Source: Prevotella melaninogenica (GTDB lineage Bacteria; Bacteroidota; Bacteroidia; Bacteroidales; Bacteroidaceae). Taken from it: a DNA stretch of 64,000 nt. The DNA lies in assembly GCF_018127925.1 (NCBI RefSeq), contig NZ_CP072348.1:689501-753500 (forward strand). Direction: 5' to 3'. Each line of letters begins with the position of its first letter. Position 1 is the first letter of the stretch. The notes beneath the pieces were generated by a model. It did no database searches. It was not told the DNA's origin and saw only the letters and a list, made by a program, of their open reading frames with translations. Of this stretch, positions 35,746 to 45,598 are shown piece after piece. Made by a program: the position numbers and the translations under genes.

Positions 35746-36042
35746 TTAATCTCTATTGATTTTCTTCCCACTTGATGGATTCCTGTAATTACCATTATGC
35801 CTACTAAGATGTTCTCCACCTTTCTTCACAAATTCAATATTTGACGGATCACCAGCATCTTCTGGATGTCCTTTTACACTATTAATGTGATGTCCTTCGT
35901 AACCCTTTACTTTTCCTGTTTCTTTTAATTCCTTTAATTCTTTCTTTGTCCATCTTCTGGAACCGCACCCTATCCTTTCCACCAATCTTTTCTCTGCTTT
36001 CCATGCATCTTTAACAGCTTTTTGTCTTAAATATTTAACTAA
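35746..36042 (-). pseudogene. Truncated polymorphic toxin: GHH-type HNH nuclease tip
   Basis: A frame of at least 80 codons ends at 35746. Its C-terminus, KGYEGHHINSVKGHPEDAGD then NIEFVKKGGEHLSRHNGNY, carries the GHH signature and downstream His/Asn pattern of HNH/EndoVII nuclease tips from Rhs-like toxins. Upstream residues (LRQKAVKDAWKAEKRLVE) fit the linker before such tips, and the frame stays open with no ATG until it runs into the IS left end at about 36039. The delivery part of the toxin is missing. A TTG at 35985 could start a 79-aa free-standing product, but disruption by the IS is more likely. Confidence 0.72.
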
Positions 36043-36451
36043 AGTTACCCACCCTAATAAATAGATAGAGAAATAACAGTTTGTCGAATTTTCTTTGTAA
36101 ATTAGTAATTGCTAAACAACTGATTTTAAAGACAAGACAACACAACTATTATGGAAGCGAAAATAAAGAAAATAAGTGAGTTATCCAAACTCTTGAGTGT
36201 TAAAACTCGGATGAGTGATGATTTATTTCATCTTTTTGGTAAGTTTGGCATCAGTCACTTGTTATCTCGCTTTTCATTATAGATGATACCATGCTTGGGA
36301 AGAATGGCGTGAGAATGCAGGGTATTAGTCGTGTTTTCAATCATGTAAGAGGCAGATGTGTATTGGGCTATAAACTGCTACTTCGTGCATCCTTTGACAG
36401 CAAGACAACCATACCCTTTGTTTTTTTTCATCACTCCAGTCCAATTTGACA
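36039..36451 (+). mobile_element. IS4-like element remnant, left end and DDE fragment (copy B)
   Basis: The left end CTAAAGTTACCCACCC is at 36039-36054. The transposase start at 36151 (MSDDLFHLFGKFGISHLLSR inside) is followed by an in-frame TAG and a jump to IDDTMLGKNGVRMQGISRVF (36279-), which is the DDE-domain region of IS4-type transposases. The frame ends near 36451. Internal and right-hand parts are missing. Confidence 0.7.
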
Positions 36452-36477
36452 ATATACAGCTAAGTGAAAAGTACTCC

Positions 36478-36534
36478 ATCCCAATGGTGTTAGTACTTCG
36501 CACCAATGGTGCTTATCAACAGCACAATATGTGC
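36478..36534. repeat. 22-bp-period palindrome array C (3 units)
   Basis: Units start at 36478 (ATCCCAATGGTGT, degenerate left arm), 36500 (GCACCAATGGTGC) and 36522 (GCACAATATGTGC), each 22 bp apart. The array lies right after the IS remnant and about 600 bp before the DUF2723 gene. The rest of 36535-37042 is AT-rich with one 84-bp inverted-end element and no convincing ORF. Confidence 0.75.
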
Positions 36535-36755
36535 TAAGCAACACTACAAGTATTTTAAAGTTTCTATATGCAAACTTATATCAAGATGTAAAAAAATGAA
36601 TACTCATCTCAAACATTTGAATAGTTTAATCATCATTCTTAAACACAATCATTTGCGATTCCCTAAAACTTATTGGTATATCCATAATAACCAAATGGAC
36701 TTTAATGCACCCATCCTCAGTATTCAGAGAACAAAGTATTTCTCTAAAAATAATT

Positions 36756-36839
36756 TTGCTGTCACTACTGTCATTCAAAATCATCATATAACTTGTTAGT
36801 TTACAGTAGTATTACATGAAATGTTAAAAGTGACAGCAA
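36756..36839. repeat. 84-bp element with TTGCTGTCACT inverted ends, copy 1
   Basis: TTGCTGTCACT (36756-36766) and AGTGACAGCAA (36829-36839) bound an interior containing CTGTCATTCAA and TTAGTTTACAGTA. A second copy of the same length lies in opposite orientation at 42478-42561; similarity extends somewhat outside the ends. Confidence 0.75.
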
Positions 36840-37042
36840 CTTAAAATAAAAAATACTCTTGTAAGATGAGTAATATAATCCTTCTATTCGAGTATAGAAC
36901 TTCAAAAAAACACATTTGCATAATCTTACCTTTATGCTTTAAACCAAGCAAATAAAGTCAATTCCAAACGTTAGTCATGTTCTTTTCATCACATTTTATT
37001 ATAATTTCTCCACTCTCTTTATGTTGTTTTGATTAATATTAT

Positions 37043-37050
37043 TATCTTTG
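37043..37050 (+). promoter_or_regulatory. Putative promoter (-7 box) of the DUF2723 gene
   Basis: TATCTTTG, 74 bp before the ATG; no properly spaced -33 box. Confidence 0.4.
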
Positions 37051-37123
37051 CAGTGATTATTTCGAAATAAATATCTCTGTTTATCCGAGAAAGATGAGCA
37101 GACAGTAAATTCTAATCGTATAA

Positions 37124-40100
37124 ATGAAACAATTCAGACTGGTGGACAACATCGTCGGATGGCTTGCATTCTTTGTTGCAGCTTTCGTCTACTGTTCCAC
37201 AATTGAACCGACAGCCAGTTTCTGGGACTGTCCCGAATTCATTACAACAGGCTATAAACTGGAGATTGGACACCCTCCTGGGGCACCATTCTTTATGCTT
37301 ACAGCCAATCTCTTCTCACATTTTGCAAGCGACCCAACAGAGGTAGCACGTATGGTTAACACCATGAGCGCATTGCTTTCGGCAACGTGTATCATGTTCC
37401 TTTTCTGGACCATTACCCACCTCTCACGTCGACTGATTGTGCGTGATGGTGAAGTTCCTTCACTTGCAAAAACTATCGCCATCGAAGGTGCAGGCCTTGT
37501 TGGTGCACTGATTTATACTTTCAGTGACACTTTCTGGTTTTCAGCAGTTGAAGGCGAGGTATATGCCTATTCATCAGCATTTACAGCTGTTGTATTCTGG
37601 CTTATATTGAAATGGGAAGATAATGCAGACAAACCTCATTCTGACCGTTGGTTGGTACTGATTACCTATATGACTGGTCTGTCTATTGGTGTGCACCTAC
37701 TCAACCTCCTTTGTATTCCAGCCATTGCACTGGTTTACTATTATAAGAAGGTGCCAGATGCAAACTTGAAAGGTTCACTCTTTGCCTTGCTCCTTTCAGT
37801 AGTCCTCGTTGCAGCCGTTCTGTATGGTGTTGTTCCAGGTATTATCACAGTAGGTGGATGGTTTGAGTTGTTCTTCACGAATACACTTGGCATGCCATTC
37901 AACACGGGTACCATTATTTATATAGCCTTACTTATTGCTTCCTTCATTTGGGGCATTTATGAGACATATCAGGATAAGAACCCACGCCGTCAAAATATAG
38001 CATTCTTGGCAGCACTGGGACTGATTGGTATTCCATTCTATGGCTATGGATGGACAGCATTCTTTACAGGACTTGTTGTTCTTGCACTCGTTTACGTACT
38101 GCTTCAGTGGCAACGTCCATTTAACAAGGATGGCAAAAAGCAGCGTGTTGCACTTGTTTCTTCACGCATAAAGAATACAGCTTTGCTTTGTATGCTGATG
38201 TTGTTTATCGGCTACTCTTCATATGCTGTAATCGTTATACGCTCAACAGCCAATCCACCAATGGATCAGAACTCACCAGAGGATATCTTTACTTTGGGTA
38301 GTTATCTGAGTCGTGACCAATATGGTGACCGTCCATTACTTTACGGACAGGCATACTCAAGTCAACCTGCTGTGGCAGAAGATGGTATGCACTATAAGTT
38401 TGATGAGGGTGCACCAGTTTATGAGCGTAAGGAGAAGGCGTCTAAAGACGAGAAAGACTCTTACTTCATTGTCCGTCATAAAGCAACACAGGTATTCGAA
38501 CAGAATATGTTATTCCCACGTATGTACAACCCTGGTTCTGCAGGTCTATACGAACAGTGGATGGGTGGTATTACTGGACATGATGTTGATGGCGTAAAGA
38601 TGCCTACACAATGGGAAAACTTAAAGTTCTTCCTTTCTTATCAGTGTAATTTCATGTACTGGCGTTACTTCATGTGGAACTTTGCAGGACGACAGAACGA
38701 TATTCAAGGTAACGGTGAACCAGAACATGGTAACTGGATTACAGGTATATCATTCATTGACAATTCGCTTTATGGTGACCAAAACTTATTACCAGATGAG
38801 TTGAAAGCAAACAAGGGACACAACGTCTTCTATTGTCTACCATTATTGCTCGGATTAATCGGTCTTTTCTGGCAGGCATGGCGTGGAAAACGTGGTATAC
38901 AACAGTTCTGGGTCGTATTCTTCTTGTTCTTTATGACTGGTCTTGCCATTGTTATCTACCTGAATCAGACACCAAGTCAGCCACGTGAACGTGACTATGC
39001 TTATGCTGCATCATTCTATGCATACGCTATCTGGTGTGGATTAGGAGTATTGGCACTCTACGACTGGGCACGTAAACTCAAGGTTGCACCAGTATTATCA
39101 GCCTCTGTCATCTCACTTGTTTGTCTGCTTGTTCCTATCCAGATGGCATCTCAGACATGGGATGACCACGATCGTTCAGGTCGATATACTTGCCGTGACT
39201 TTGGTCAGAACTATCTTAATTCATTACAGCAGAAGGGTAATCCTATCATCTTTACGAATGGTGACAACGATACCTTCCCACTTTGGTATAACCAAGAGGT
39301 TGAGGGAGTGCGTACAGATACACGTGTTTGTAACCTTTCTTATTTGCAGACAGACTGGTACATCGATCAAATGCGCCGTCCAGCATACAACTCACCAAGT
39401 GTACCTATCTCATGGCCACGCCTTGATTATGTAAGCGGAACAAATGAGTATGTACAGATTCAACCAGAATTCAAGGAACAAATACGAGAGTTCTATAAGC
39501 AGGATCCTGTTTCAGCAAAGGCACAATTTGGTGACGACCCATTTGAATTAAAGAATATTCTCAAGTATTGGGTACGTTCAAAGAATGCTGACAGCCATGT
39601 TATCCCTACTGATACCATCTACATGACTATCGATAAGGAGGCTGTTCGTCGCAGTGGTATGATGCGTCCAGGTGATTCTATTCCAGATCGAATGGTTATC
39701 TCATTGGCAGGAAAACAAGCTTTATACAAGAATGATTTGATGATGCTTGAGATGATTGCTAACTGTAACTGGACACGTCCTCTCTATGTAGCTGTAACCG
39801 TTGGAGCTGAGAACTTTATGAACTTAGGTGAAAACTTCATTCAAGAAGGTCTCGTAAATCGTATTACTCCATTCTCTACAATGGACAATGCAAATTCTAC
39901 AGGCATCAATATGCGTAACTTCGATACAGAGAAGACTTATGATGTCATGATGAATCGCTTCAAATGGGGTGGTCTTAGCAAGCCAGGACTTTACATCGAT
40001 GAAACTGTAGCTCGTATGTGCTATACACATCGTCGTGAGATGGCTGACCTTGCACTTCACCTCATTGCAAAGGGTGAGAAGGCTAAAGCGTTGAAAGTAT

Positions 40101-40444
40101 TACAGAAAGCTGAGAAGGAAATACCAAGCTATAACGTGCCAATCAGCTACATGAGTGGTTCATCAGATATGGCACGTGCATACGCATTACTTGGTCAGAA
40201 AGTAAAGGCACGCCAGCTGTATGATGATTTGTGGAAGATTTCACTTCAGTATGTAAACTACTATTTGAGTCTTGATCCTCGTCTCTTCAATATGTCTCAG
40301 AGTTCATGTAAGATGAATTTCCAGATTATGATGAATCTTGTTAACGAGAATGAGCAAGCTGATCGTGAATGGGCAAACAAACATGCAGCCCAGCTTAACA
40401 ATCTTTTTGTAAGATTCAAAAATAGAGGTGGTGCATTGATGTAG
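37124..40444 (+). CDS. DUF2723 polytopic membrane protein (GT-C glycosyltransferase-like)
   Basis: 1106 aa. The N-terminal half has about a dozen membrane helices; residues 15-45 hold the family start (AAFVYCSTIEPTASFWDCPE, then GHPPGAPFF), with acidic residues in the first external loop as in GT-C enzymes. The C-terminal half is soluble with helical TPR-like repeats (about 960-1060). DUF2723 includes animal TMEM260, reported to be a protein O-mannosyltransferase, so a role in the general O-glycosylation of envelope proteins is plausible (inference). It ends with its own terminator. Confidence 0.88.
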   Translation: MKQFRLVDNIVGWLAFFVAAFVYCSTIEPTASFWDCPEFITTGYKLEIGHPPGAPFFMLTANLFSHFASDPTEVARMVNTMSALLSATCIMFLFWTITHLSRRLIVRDGEVPSLAKTIAIEGAGLVGALIYTFSDTFWFSAVEGEVYAYSSAFTAVVFWLILKWEDNADKPHSDRWLVLITYMTGLSIGVHLLNLLCIPAIALVYYYKKVPDANLKGSLFALLLSVVLVAAVLYGVVPGIITVGGWFELFFTNTLGMPFNTGTIIYIALLIASFIWGIYETYQDKNPRRQNIAFLAALGLIGIPFYGYGWTAFFTGLVVLALVYVLLQWQRPFNKDGKKQRVALVSSRIKNTALLCMLMLFIGYSSYAVIVIRSTANPPMDQNSPEDIFTLGSYLSRDQYGDRPLLYGQAYSSQPAVAEDGMHYKFDEGAPVYERKEKASKDEKDSYFIVRHKATQVFEQNMLFPRMYNPGSAGLYEQWMGGITGHDVDGVKMPTQWENLKFFLSYQCNFMYWRYFMWNFAGRQNDIQGNGEPEHGNWITGISFIDNSLYGDQNLLPDELKANKGHNVFYCLPLLLGLIGLFWQAWRGKRGIQQFWVVFFLFFMTGLAIVIYLNQTPSQPRERDYAYAASFYAYAIWCGLGVLALYDWARKLKVAPVLSASVISLVCLLVPIQMASQTWDDHDRSGRYTCRDFGQNYLNSLQQKGNPIIFTNGDNDTFPLWYNQEVEGVRTDTRVCNLSYLQTDWYIDQMRRPAYNSPSVPISWPRLDYVSGTNEYVQIQPEFKEQIREFYKQDPVSAKAQFGDDPFELKNILKYWVRSKNADSHVIPTDTIYMTIDKEAVRRSGMMRPGDSIPDRMVISLAGKQALYKNDLMMLEMIANCNWTRPLYVAVTVGAENFMNLGENFIQEGLVNRITPFSTMDNANSTGINMRNFDTEKTYDVMMNRFKWGGLSKPGLYIDETVARMCYTHRREMADLALHLIAKGEKAKALKVLQKAEKEIPSYNVPISYMSGSSDMARAYALLGQKVKARQLYDDLWKISLQYVNYYLSLDPRLFNMSQSSCKMNFQIMMNLVNENEQADREWANKHAAQLNNLFVRFKNRGGALM

Positions 40445-40479
40445 GATTACTATAATCCTATTAAAGAGATTCAAAACTA

Positions 40480-40527
40480 AAAGCCAGAATCTGGTTGTCC
40501 TTAAAGACAGCCAAACTCTGGCTTTTT
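40480..40527 (+). terminator. Terminator after the DUF2723 gene
   Basis: AAAGCCAGA (40480-40488) pairs with TCTGGCTTT, followed by further T residues. This stem makes the upstream TTG start (40495) of the next frame improbable. Confidence 0.75.
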
Positions 40528-40650
40528 GCTTTACACTATCCGTTCTTAGCTTTACACAAACAGAATCTTAGTCGAATAGACGATAATAATATTAAAGTAC
40601 AAATTCTTTCTCAGTCATTGAGAAAAGAGTTTAGGGATGTATTGAATAAT

Positions 40651-41283
40651 ATGCTAATAGAACAACCTGCACGTTGGCTACGTATCTTTTATCCACACGC
40701 TCTTTGGCGTATGGACAAGAACGATCACTCCATTTATCTCACATTTGATGATGGACCAATACCCGAAGCAACACCATTTATTCTCGACATACTTGACCAA
40801 TTCAATGCAAAGGCAATGTTCTTCATGGTTGCTGACAATGTAAGAAAACATCCAGAAATCTATGAGGAAGTAATACGTCGTGGACATAAAGTGGGAAATC
40901 ACACTTATCATCATCTTGGTTCTTTCAAACACTGGACACTAACCTATGCTGTAGATGTTACTAAGGCAGATGCACTTCTCAACACTCCTTATTTCCGTCC
41001 ACCACACGGATGGTTACGCCATACAGTATATTGGTGGGTAAAACAAAATTATCGTGTTGTTATGTGGGACCTTGTAACACGTGATTATTCTAAATGGTTA
41101 TCAGCTGCAGATGTTGTAAACAATGTAAAGCGATATGCTCGTAATGGGTCTATCATCACATTTCATGACTCTCTCAAAAGTATTGATAAACTTCGTACAG
41201 CACTCCCTGAATCATTGCAATGGCTTAAAAACCAAGGTTATGAGTTTAAAGTCTTCCCTGATGACCCTGCCGAAACATTTTAA
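40651..41283 (+). CDS. Polysaccharide deacetylase family protein (NodB-like)
   Basis: 210 aa from the ATG at 40651; the frame is open back to 40495, but that stretch crosses a terminator. The NodB motif LTFDDGPIP (about 29-37) and NHTYHHLGSF with the metal-binding His pair are present, then RPPHGW. Relatives deacetylate peptidoglycan, chitin oligomers or exopolysaccharide; the substrate is unknown. No signal peptide from this start. Confidence 0.82.
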   Translation: MLIEQPARWLRIFYPHALWRMDKNDHSIYLTFDDGPIPEATPFILDILDQFNAKAMFFMVADNVRKHPEIYEEVIRRGHKVGNHTYHHLGSFKHWTLTYAVDVTKADALLNTPYFRPPHGWLRHTVYWWVKQNYRVVMWDLVTRDYSKWLSAADVVNNVKRYARNGSIITFHDSLKSIDKLRTALPESLQWLKNQGYEFKVFPDDPAETF

Positions 41284-41399
41284 TCACACATTCCTCTATG
41301 GTATAAAAAATAAAAATATTGTGGTAGTAGTTTATGTTTCTCATTTAACTATCATCTAATTACACCCTTTCTTTCTATAAGGAAATTTAAACTCATTAT

Positions 41400-42392
41400 A
41401 TGTCATCAATAGATGCTTTATGCCCTAACATAAATAAGGAAGATTCAATTGTCGTCCAATCATCAACAATAAAATCTTTAGCACACTCTATGGGATTCTT
41501 TGCTTGTGGCATAGCAAAGGCAGCACCTGTTGATGAAGCTGTAGCACAGAAATATCGTAAATGGCTGGAGAATGGTGAAGAGGCTTCAATGGCATATATG
41601 ACAAATTACTTAGAGAAACGACTTGACCCACGACTTCTCGTTCCTGGTGTACGGAGTATCGTTTCACTTGCTCTCAACTATGCTCCAGCTCAACAGCTAC
41701 CTAAAGGCGAGTATCAAATAGCAGCATATGCACTTGGTTTAGATTATCATGACCTAATGAAGCAAAAGATGAGGGAATTAGCGATAAAGATAACAGAACG
41801 GTGGCAACTCCCCAAACAAGAAGAAGGCGAAGAACCCTCAGTACGTTGCTTCTGTGATACTGCTCCTGTCCTTGAACGTTATTGGGCACAGAAGGCAGGA
41901 CTTGGATGGGTAGGACGCAATCATCAGCTCATCATTCCTCATGCAGGTTCTATGTTCTTTTTGGGTGAGATTTTCTTACCTTTTGATGTTGATGTATACG
42001 ATGAAGCGATATCAAACCGATGTGGAAGTTGCCATCGTTGTATTGATGCCTGCCCTACTCGCGCAATCATCCCTGATGAAGATTTCCATGCAGAACGATG
42101 TCTTTCATATCAACTGATTGAAAATCGTGGAGAACTATCTGACGAAGCAAAAAGCCATATGGGTGATACAATATATGGCTGTGATCGATGCCAAACAGCA
42201 TGTCCTTGGAATCGCTTTGCTACACCTAATACAGAACCAGCTCTCCAACCGAAGCCTGAGCTTCTCAGTATGAGCAAAGAGAAGTGGCACAATCTAACAG
42301 TTGAAGATTATCAACGGTTATTTAAAGGATCTGCAGTTAAACGAGTTAAATTCGAGGGTCTGAAAAGAAATATAACCGTAAAGAAAAAATAA
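41400..42392 (+). CDS. queG: tRNA epoxyqueuosine(34) reductase
   Basis: 330 aa, with the cobalamin-binding N-terminal part (WVGRNHQLI, GSMFFLGEI) and two [4Fe-4S] motifs, CGSCHRCIDACP and CDRCQTACPW. It performs the last step of queuosine synthesis on tRNA wobble positions and needs cobalamin. The C-terminal HEAT extension of some members is lacking, as in other Bacteroidota. Start ATG at 41400; an alternative start a little downstream is possible. Confidence 0.92.
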   Translation: MSSIDALCPNINKEDSIVVQSSTIKSLAHSMGFFACGIAKAAPVDEAVAQKYRKWLENGEEASMAYMTNYLEKRLDPRLLVPGVRSIVSLALNYAPAQQLPKGEYQIAAYALGLDYHDLMKQKMRELAIKITERWQLPKQEEGEEPSVRCFCDTAPVLERYWAQKAGLGWVGRNHQLIIPHAGSMFFLGEIFLPFDVDVYDEAISNRCGSCHRCIDACPTRAIIPDEDFHAERCLSYQLIENRGELSDEAKSHMGDTIYGCDRCQTACPWNRFATPNTEPALQPKPELLSMSKEKWHNLTVEDYQRLFKGSAVKRVKFEGLKRNITVKKK

Positions 42393-42477
42393 GTCTTTCC
42401 TTAGATATATGTAGTAATAAAACCTCTTTAACAAGAGAGATTACTATACTTCCTACAAGAATAAGTTTATTTTATAT

Positions 42478-42561
42478 TTGCTGTCACTTTTAACACTTTC
42501 TGTAACTATACTGTAAACTAAGTCTTTAGCCAAAGACCTTGAATGACAGAAGTGACAGCAA
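42478..42561. repeat. 84-bp element with TTGCTGTCACT inverted ends, copy 2
   Basis: TTGCTGTCACT (42478-42488) and AGTGACAGCAA (42551-42561); the interior is the reverse complement of copy 1 with moderate divergence. The rest of 42393-42858 is AT-rich intergenic DNA with no gene. Confidence 0.75.
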
Positions 42562-42858
42562 AATTAATTTTAAGGAAAAACATCTTATTATCAGTACTCA
42601 GTAGTAAAGTGCATCATCTATCTCAGTACTTTTAAAATTCTTTAGAAAAAGGAGTCAAACACAATTAAGAATCTTATCAATACCCCATTCAAAAAATGAG
42701 ATGGACCAAATAAGTTACCATTATATCTACCTACAACGCACCATAAACAACTTTAATAGTAACATTTGTTCCCACTTTCTAATTTGGCACCAACTTTGTT
42801 GCATTTAATATAGAGAAATAAAACAAAATATTATAAATCAAATAAAGAAGATACAAAC

Positions 42859-43182
42859 ATGGCTAAAGTAGAAAAAGGAATTGTTTTCACTTCAAACAGT
42901 GTGATTGATTATGCAGAAGGTGGCGTAGTAAGTAAAGAATTGGTACACAGCAATGCTGGTAGTGTTACTTTGTTCAGTTTCGATGCTGGCCAAGGACTTT
43001 CAGAGCATACCGCACCATTCGATGCTTTCATTCAGGTTGTTGATGGAAAAATGGAATTGACCGTTGAAAACATAAAGCACGTGATTAGTGCTGGCGAAAG
43101 TTTCATCATTCCAAGTGGTGCACCTCACTCTGTGAATGCACCTGAGCGATTCAAGATGATTATAACAATGATTAGAGGGTAG
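42859..43182 (+). CDS. Cupin-domain protein
   Basis: 107 aa single-domain cupin: strand motifs EHTAPFDAFIQVVDG (first motif with His/Glu metal ligands) and GESFIIPSGAPHSVNA (second motif). It probably binds a metal; no enzyme function can be assigned. It stands alone between repeat-rich intergenic stretches. Confidence 0.85.
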   Translation: MAKVEKGIVFTSNSVIDYAEGGVVSKELVHSNAGSVTLFSFDAGQGLSEHTAPFDAFIQVVDGKMELTVENIKHVISAGESFIIPSGAPHSVNAPERFKMIITMIRG

Positions 43183-43189
43183 GTTCGAT

Positions 43190-43440
43190 TAGTTGACAAG
43201 TTAACGAGTAAACAAGGTGCTTGATAGAATATAGGCAATGAGTTAACGGGTTGACAAGTTAACAAGTAAACAAGTTACTTAATAATAAGATTTATAATAA
43301 CTTATTAGTTGGTTAATAAAACGAGTTGGCAAGTTGAAATGATTAAAAGGGATTGAATCCTTCTTATCAAACAACTTGTCAACTCGTTTACTTGTCCACT
43401 CGTTTACCTGTCCACTCGTTAACTTATCAAATTGTCAACT
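43190..43440. repeat. Interspersed direct and inverted repeats (GTTGACAAGTTAAC / CTTGTCAACTCG type)
   Basis: The words GTTGACAAGTTAAC and AGTAAACAAG occur at 43191-43215 and 43240-43279; their complements CTTGTCAACTCGTTTACTTG and TCCACTCGTTTAC recur at 43371-43439. The whole region could fold as one long imperfect hairpin between convergent genes. Confidence 0.75.
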
Positions 43441-43445
43441 ATCTT

Positions 43446-43826
43446 CTACTTCACAATAGCTTGATAATCCTTTTCAAATGAACGAGGATGGCGACCTATC
43501 AAAACAGTATTCAATAAACAGTTAGCAACCAATTCTTCATTTGTAAGGTCAACCTTAGGTTCTTTCTTAACTTCCTTACCAAGAAGAACTTCCCACGGAC
43601 CATTAAAGTCATGGTCATCTGCTCCATAGAACATCTCGTTAGTATCTGGATCTTCCATTAACTGATAACGAATCTGCTTCTTTGACGCAACTGGGTTAAG
43701 CGTTAACAATAAATTGTATGCATTACCAAACTGCACACGCAAATGGCGACCTTTAGGAAACATAAGTCCTATCTGTGGATAAATTTCATCAAACTCGTAA
43801 GCTTGGAATAACTCTTTTAGCTTCAT
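43446..43826 (-). CDS. Conserved protein of unknown function (possibly DUF6557)
   Basis: 126 aa, soluble, beginning MKLKELFQAYEFDEIYPQIG; a small alpha/beta protein with a NGPWEVLLGKEV core. I associate it loosely with DUF6557 of Bacteroidota. A minus-strand box TAACTTTG (43904-43911) lies upstream. Function unknown; divergent from glyA. Confidence 0.65.
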   Translation of the reverse strand: MKLKELFQAYEFDEIYPQIGLMFPKGRHLRVQFGNAYNLLLTLNPVASKKQIRYQLMEDPDTNEMFYGADDHDFNGPWEVLLGKEVKKEPKVDLTNEELVANCLLNTVLIGRHPRSFEKDYQAIVK

Positions 43827-43952
43827 AGATAATGTTGTAATATATTATCAATTAATACTTTCGACACACCATTGTAATGATGCAGACGAACCATTATAAA
43901 TGCAAAGTTACATTATTTTTTTGATACACTTGCAAGTTAGAACATTAATTCG

Positions 43953-43960
43953 TATATTTG
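43953..43960 (+). promoter_or_regulatory. Putative glyA promoter (-7 box)
   Basis: TATATTTG, about 63 bp before the chosen ATG. Confidence 0.45.
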
Positions 43961-44022
43961 CAACGTATCACTAACCAGGGGTTCATTTACTGAAAATGAT
44001 TCCCCATAAACATTCAATACAC

Positions 44023-45303
44023 ATGAGAAGAGACCAAGAAATTTTTGACCTTATTGAGATGGAACACAAACGCCAGCTCAAAGGTATGGAGCTGATTGCA
44101 TCAGAGAATTTCGTCAGTGACGAAGTTATGCAAGCCATGGGATCTTACCTAACAAACAAGTATGCTGAAGGTTATCCAGGCAAACGCTATTATGGTGGTT
44201 GTCAAGTGGTTGACCAAGTTGAAACACTTGCCATTGAGCGCGTAAAGCAACTCTTTGGTGCTGAATATGCCAATGTGCAGCCTCACTCTGGTGCGCAGGC
44301 TAACCAGGCTGTGTTGCTTGCCGTGCTGAAACCAGGCGACACATTCATGGGACTTGATCTTGACCAAGGCGGTCATCTATCTCATGGTAGTGAGGTGAAT
44401 ACATCTGGTATCCTCTATAACCATGTTGGCTATACATTGAACCGTGAGACTGGTCGTGTTGACTATGACGAGATGGAGCGTCTCGCACGTGAGCACAAGC
44501 CAAAGCTTATCATCGGTGGTGGTTCTGCTTACAGCCGTGAGTGGGATTATAAGCAGATGCGCAAGATTGCTGATGAGGTAGGTGCATTATTAATGGTTGA
44601 CATGGCTCATCCTGCTGGTCTTATTGCTGCAGGTCTGCTCGATAACCCTGTAAAATATGCTCATATTGTTACCACAACAACTCACAAGACACTCCGTGGT
44701 CCTCGTGGCGGTATTATCCTTATGGGTAAGGACTTCGATAATCCTTGGGGTTTAACAACCAAGAAGGGTGATTTGAAGCCTATGTCTATGCTCTTTAATT
44801 CTGCTGTATTCCCTGGTAACCAGGGTGGTCCATTGGAACATATTATTGCAGCTAAGGCTGTTGGCTTTGGTGAGAACCTCCTACCAAGCTGGAAGGAATA
44901 TGCAACACAGGTGAAGAAGAATGCTTCTGTTCTTGCTCAAGCACTTGTTGAGAAAGGCTTCAGCATTGTTAGCGGTGGCACAGACAACCATTCTATGCTG
45001 CTCGACCTACGTCAGAAGTATCCAGACCTTACTGGTAAGGTTGCTGAGAATGCACTTGTTGCTGCTGACATAACAGCTAATAAGAATAAGGTGCCATACG
45101 ATGAGCGTTCTGCGTTCCAGACCAGCGGTTTGCGACTTGGAACAGCTGCTATGACAACACGTGGCTGTAAGGAAGATATGATGTTACTCTGTGCTGACCT
45201 TATTGATGAGGTATTGTCAGACCCAGAGAACGAGCAGGTTATCAAGCGTGTACGTGAGAAAGTGAATGTGACGATGAAGGACTATCCTCTCTTCGCTTAC
45301 TAA
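44023..45303 (+). CDS. glyA: Serine hydroxymethyltransferase
   Basis: 426 aa from ATG 44023 ([18 protein letters not shown] fits the family start; an in-frame ATG at 43996 adds nine unlikely residues). [10 protein letters not shown], the [10 protein letters not shown] block and the PLP-lysine region [13 protein letters not shown] are diagnostic. It interconverts serine and glycine while loading one-carbon units on tetrahydrofolate, linking to the folate cyclo-ligase elsewhere in the window. It ends in a strong terminator. Confidence 0.97.
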   Translation: MRRDQEIFDLIEMEHKRQLKGMELIASENFVSDEVMQAMGSYLTNKYAEGYPGKRYYGGCQVVDQVETLAIERVKQLFGAEYANVQPHSGAQANQAVLLAVLKPGDTFMGLDLDQGGHLSHGSEVNTSGILYNHVGYTLNRETGRVDYDEMERLAREHKPKLIIGGGSAYSREWDYKQMRKIADEVGALLMVDMAHPAGLIAAGLLDNPVKYAHIVTTTTHKTLRGPRGGIILMGKDFDNPWGLTTKKGDLKPMSMLFNSAVFPGNQGGPLEHIIAAKAVGFGENLLPSWKEYATQVKKNASVLAQALVEKGFSIVSGGTDNHSMLLDLRQKYPDLTGKVAENALVAADITANKNKVPYDERSAFQTSGLRLGTAAMTTRGCKEDMMLLCADLIDEVLSDPENEQVIKRVREKVNVTMKDYPLFAY

Positions 45304-45333
45304 ACACAAGATTTATAAAAGATATTATACAAT

Positions 45334-45366
45334 AGAGGTGTACCAAATGATTGGTACACCTCTATT
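45334..45366 (+). terminator. Terminator after glyA
   Basis: A 13-bp perfect stem AGAGGTGTACCAA/TTGGTACACCTCT with a 4-nt loop, 31 bp after the stop codon. Confidence 0.75.
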
Positions 45367-45496
45367 CGTAAAATTACCATATAACAAAATTAGCGTTTTC
45401 CAATACCCCACATTATCCATTAGCAATTTACAATATTCAATAAAACGGGTATAATATCTCCTAAATTCTCATCTTCAATCATTGTAATACAGCTCC

Positions 45497-45553
45497 GCAC
45501 ACATCGTGTTGATGCCCAGCACATGTCGTGCGGTGGGTAAACCCCAATGGTGC
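45497..45553. repeat. 22-bp-period palindrome array D (3 units)
   Basis: Units start at 45497 (GCACACATCGTGT), 45519 (GCACATGTCGTGC) and 45541 (ACCCCAATGGTGC), each 22 bp apart. It lies between convergent glyA and M64 peptidase genes, between two terminator hairpins. Confidence 0.75.
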
Positions 45554-45598
45554 TAAGCACTAAACACAATACACGATGTAAGCAACTTCTTACATACC

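Noticed and set aside
36506-36799. Plus-strand 97-aa ORF
   Set aside because: Crosses array C and the 84-bp element; low-complexity AT-rich translation without family features.
40495-40650. N-terminal extension of the deacetylase
   Set aside because: It begins at TTG inside the terminator hairpin of the preceding gene.
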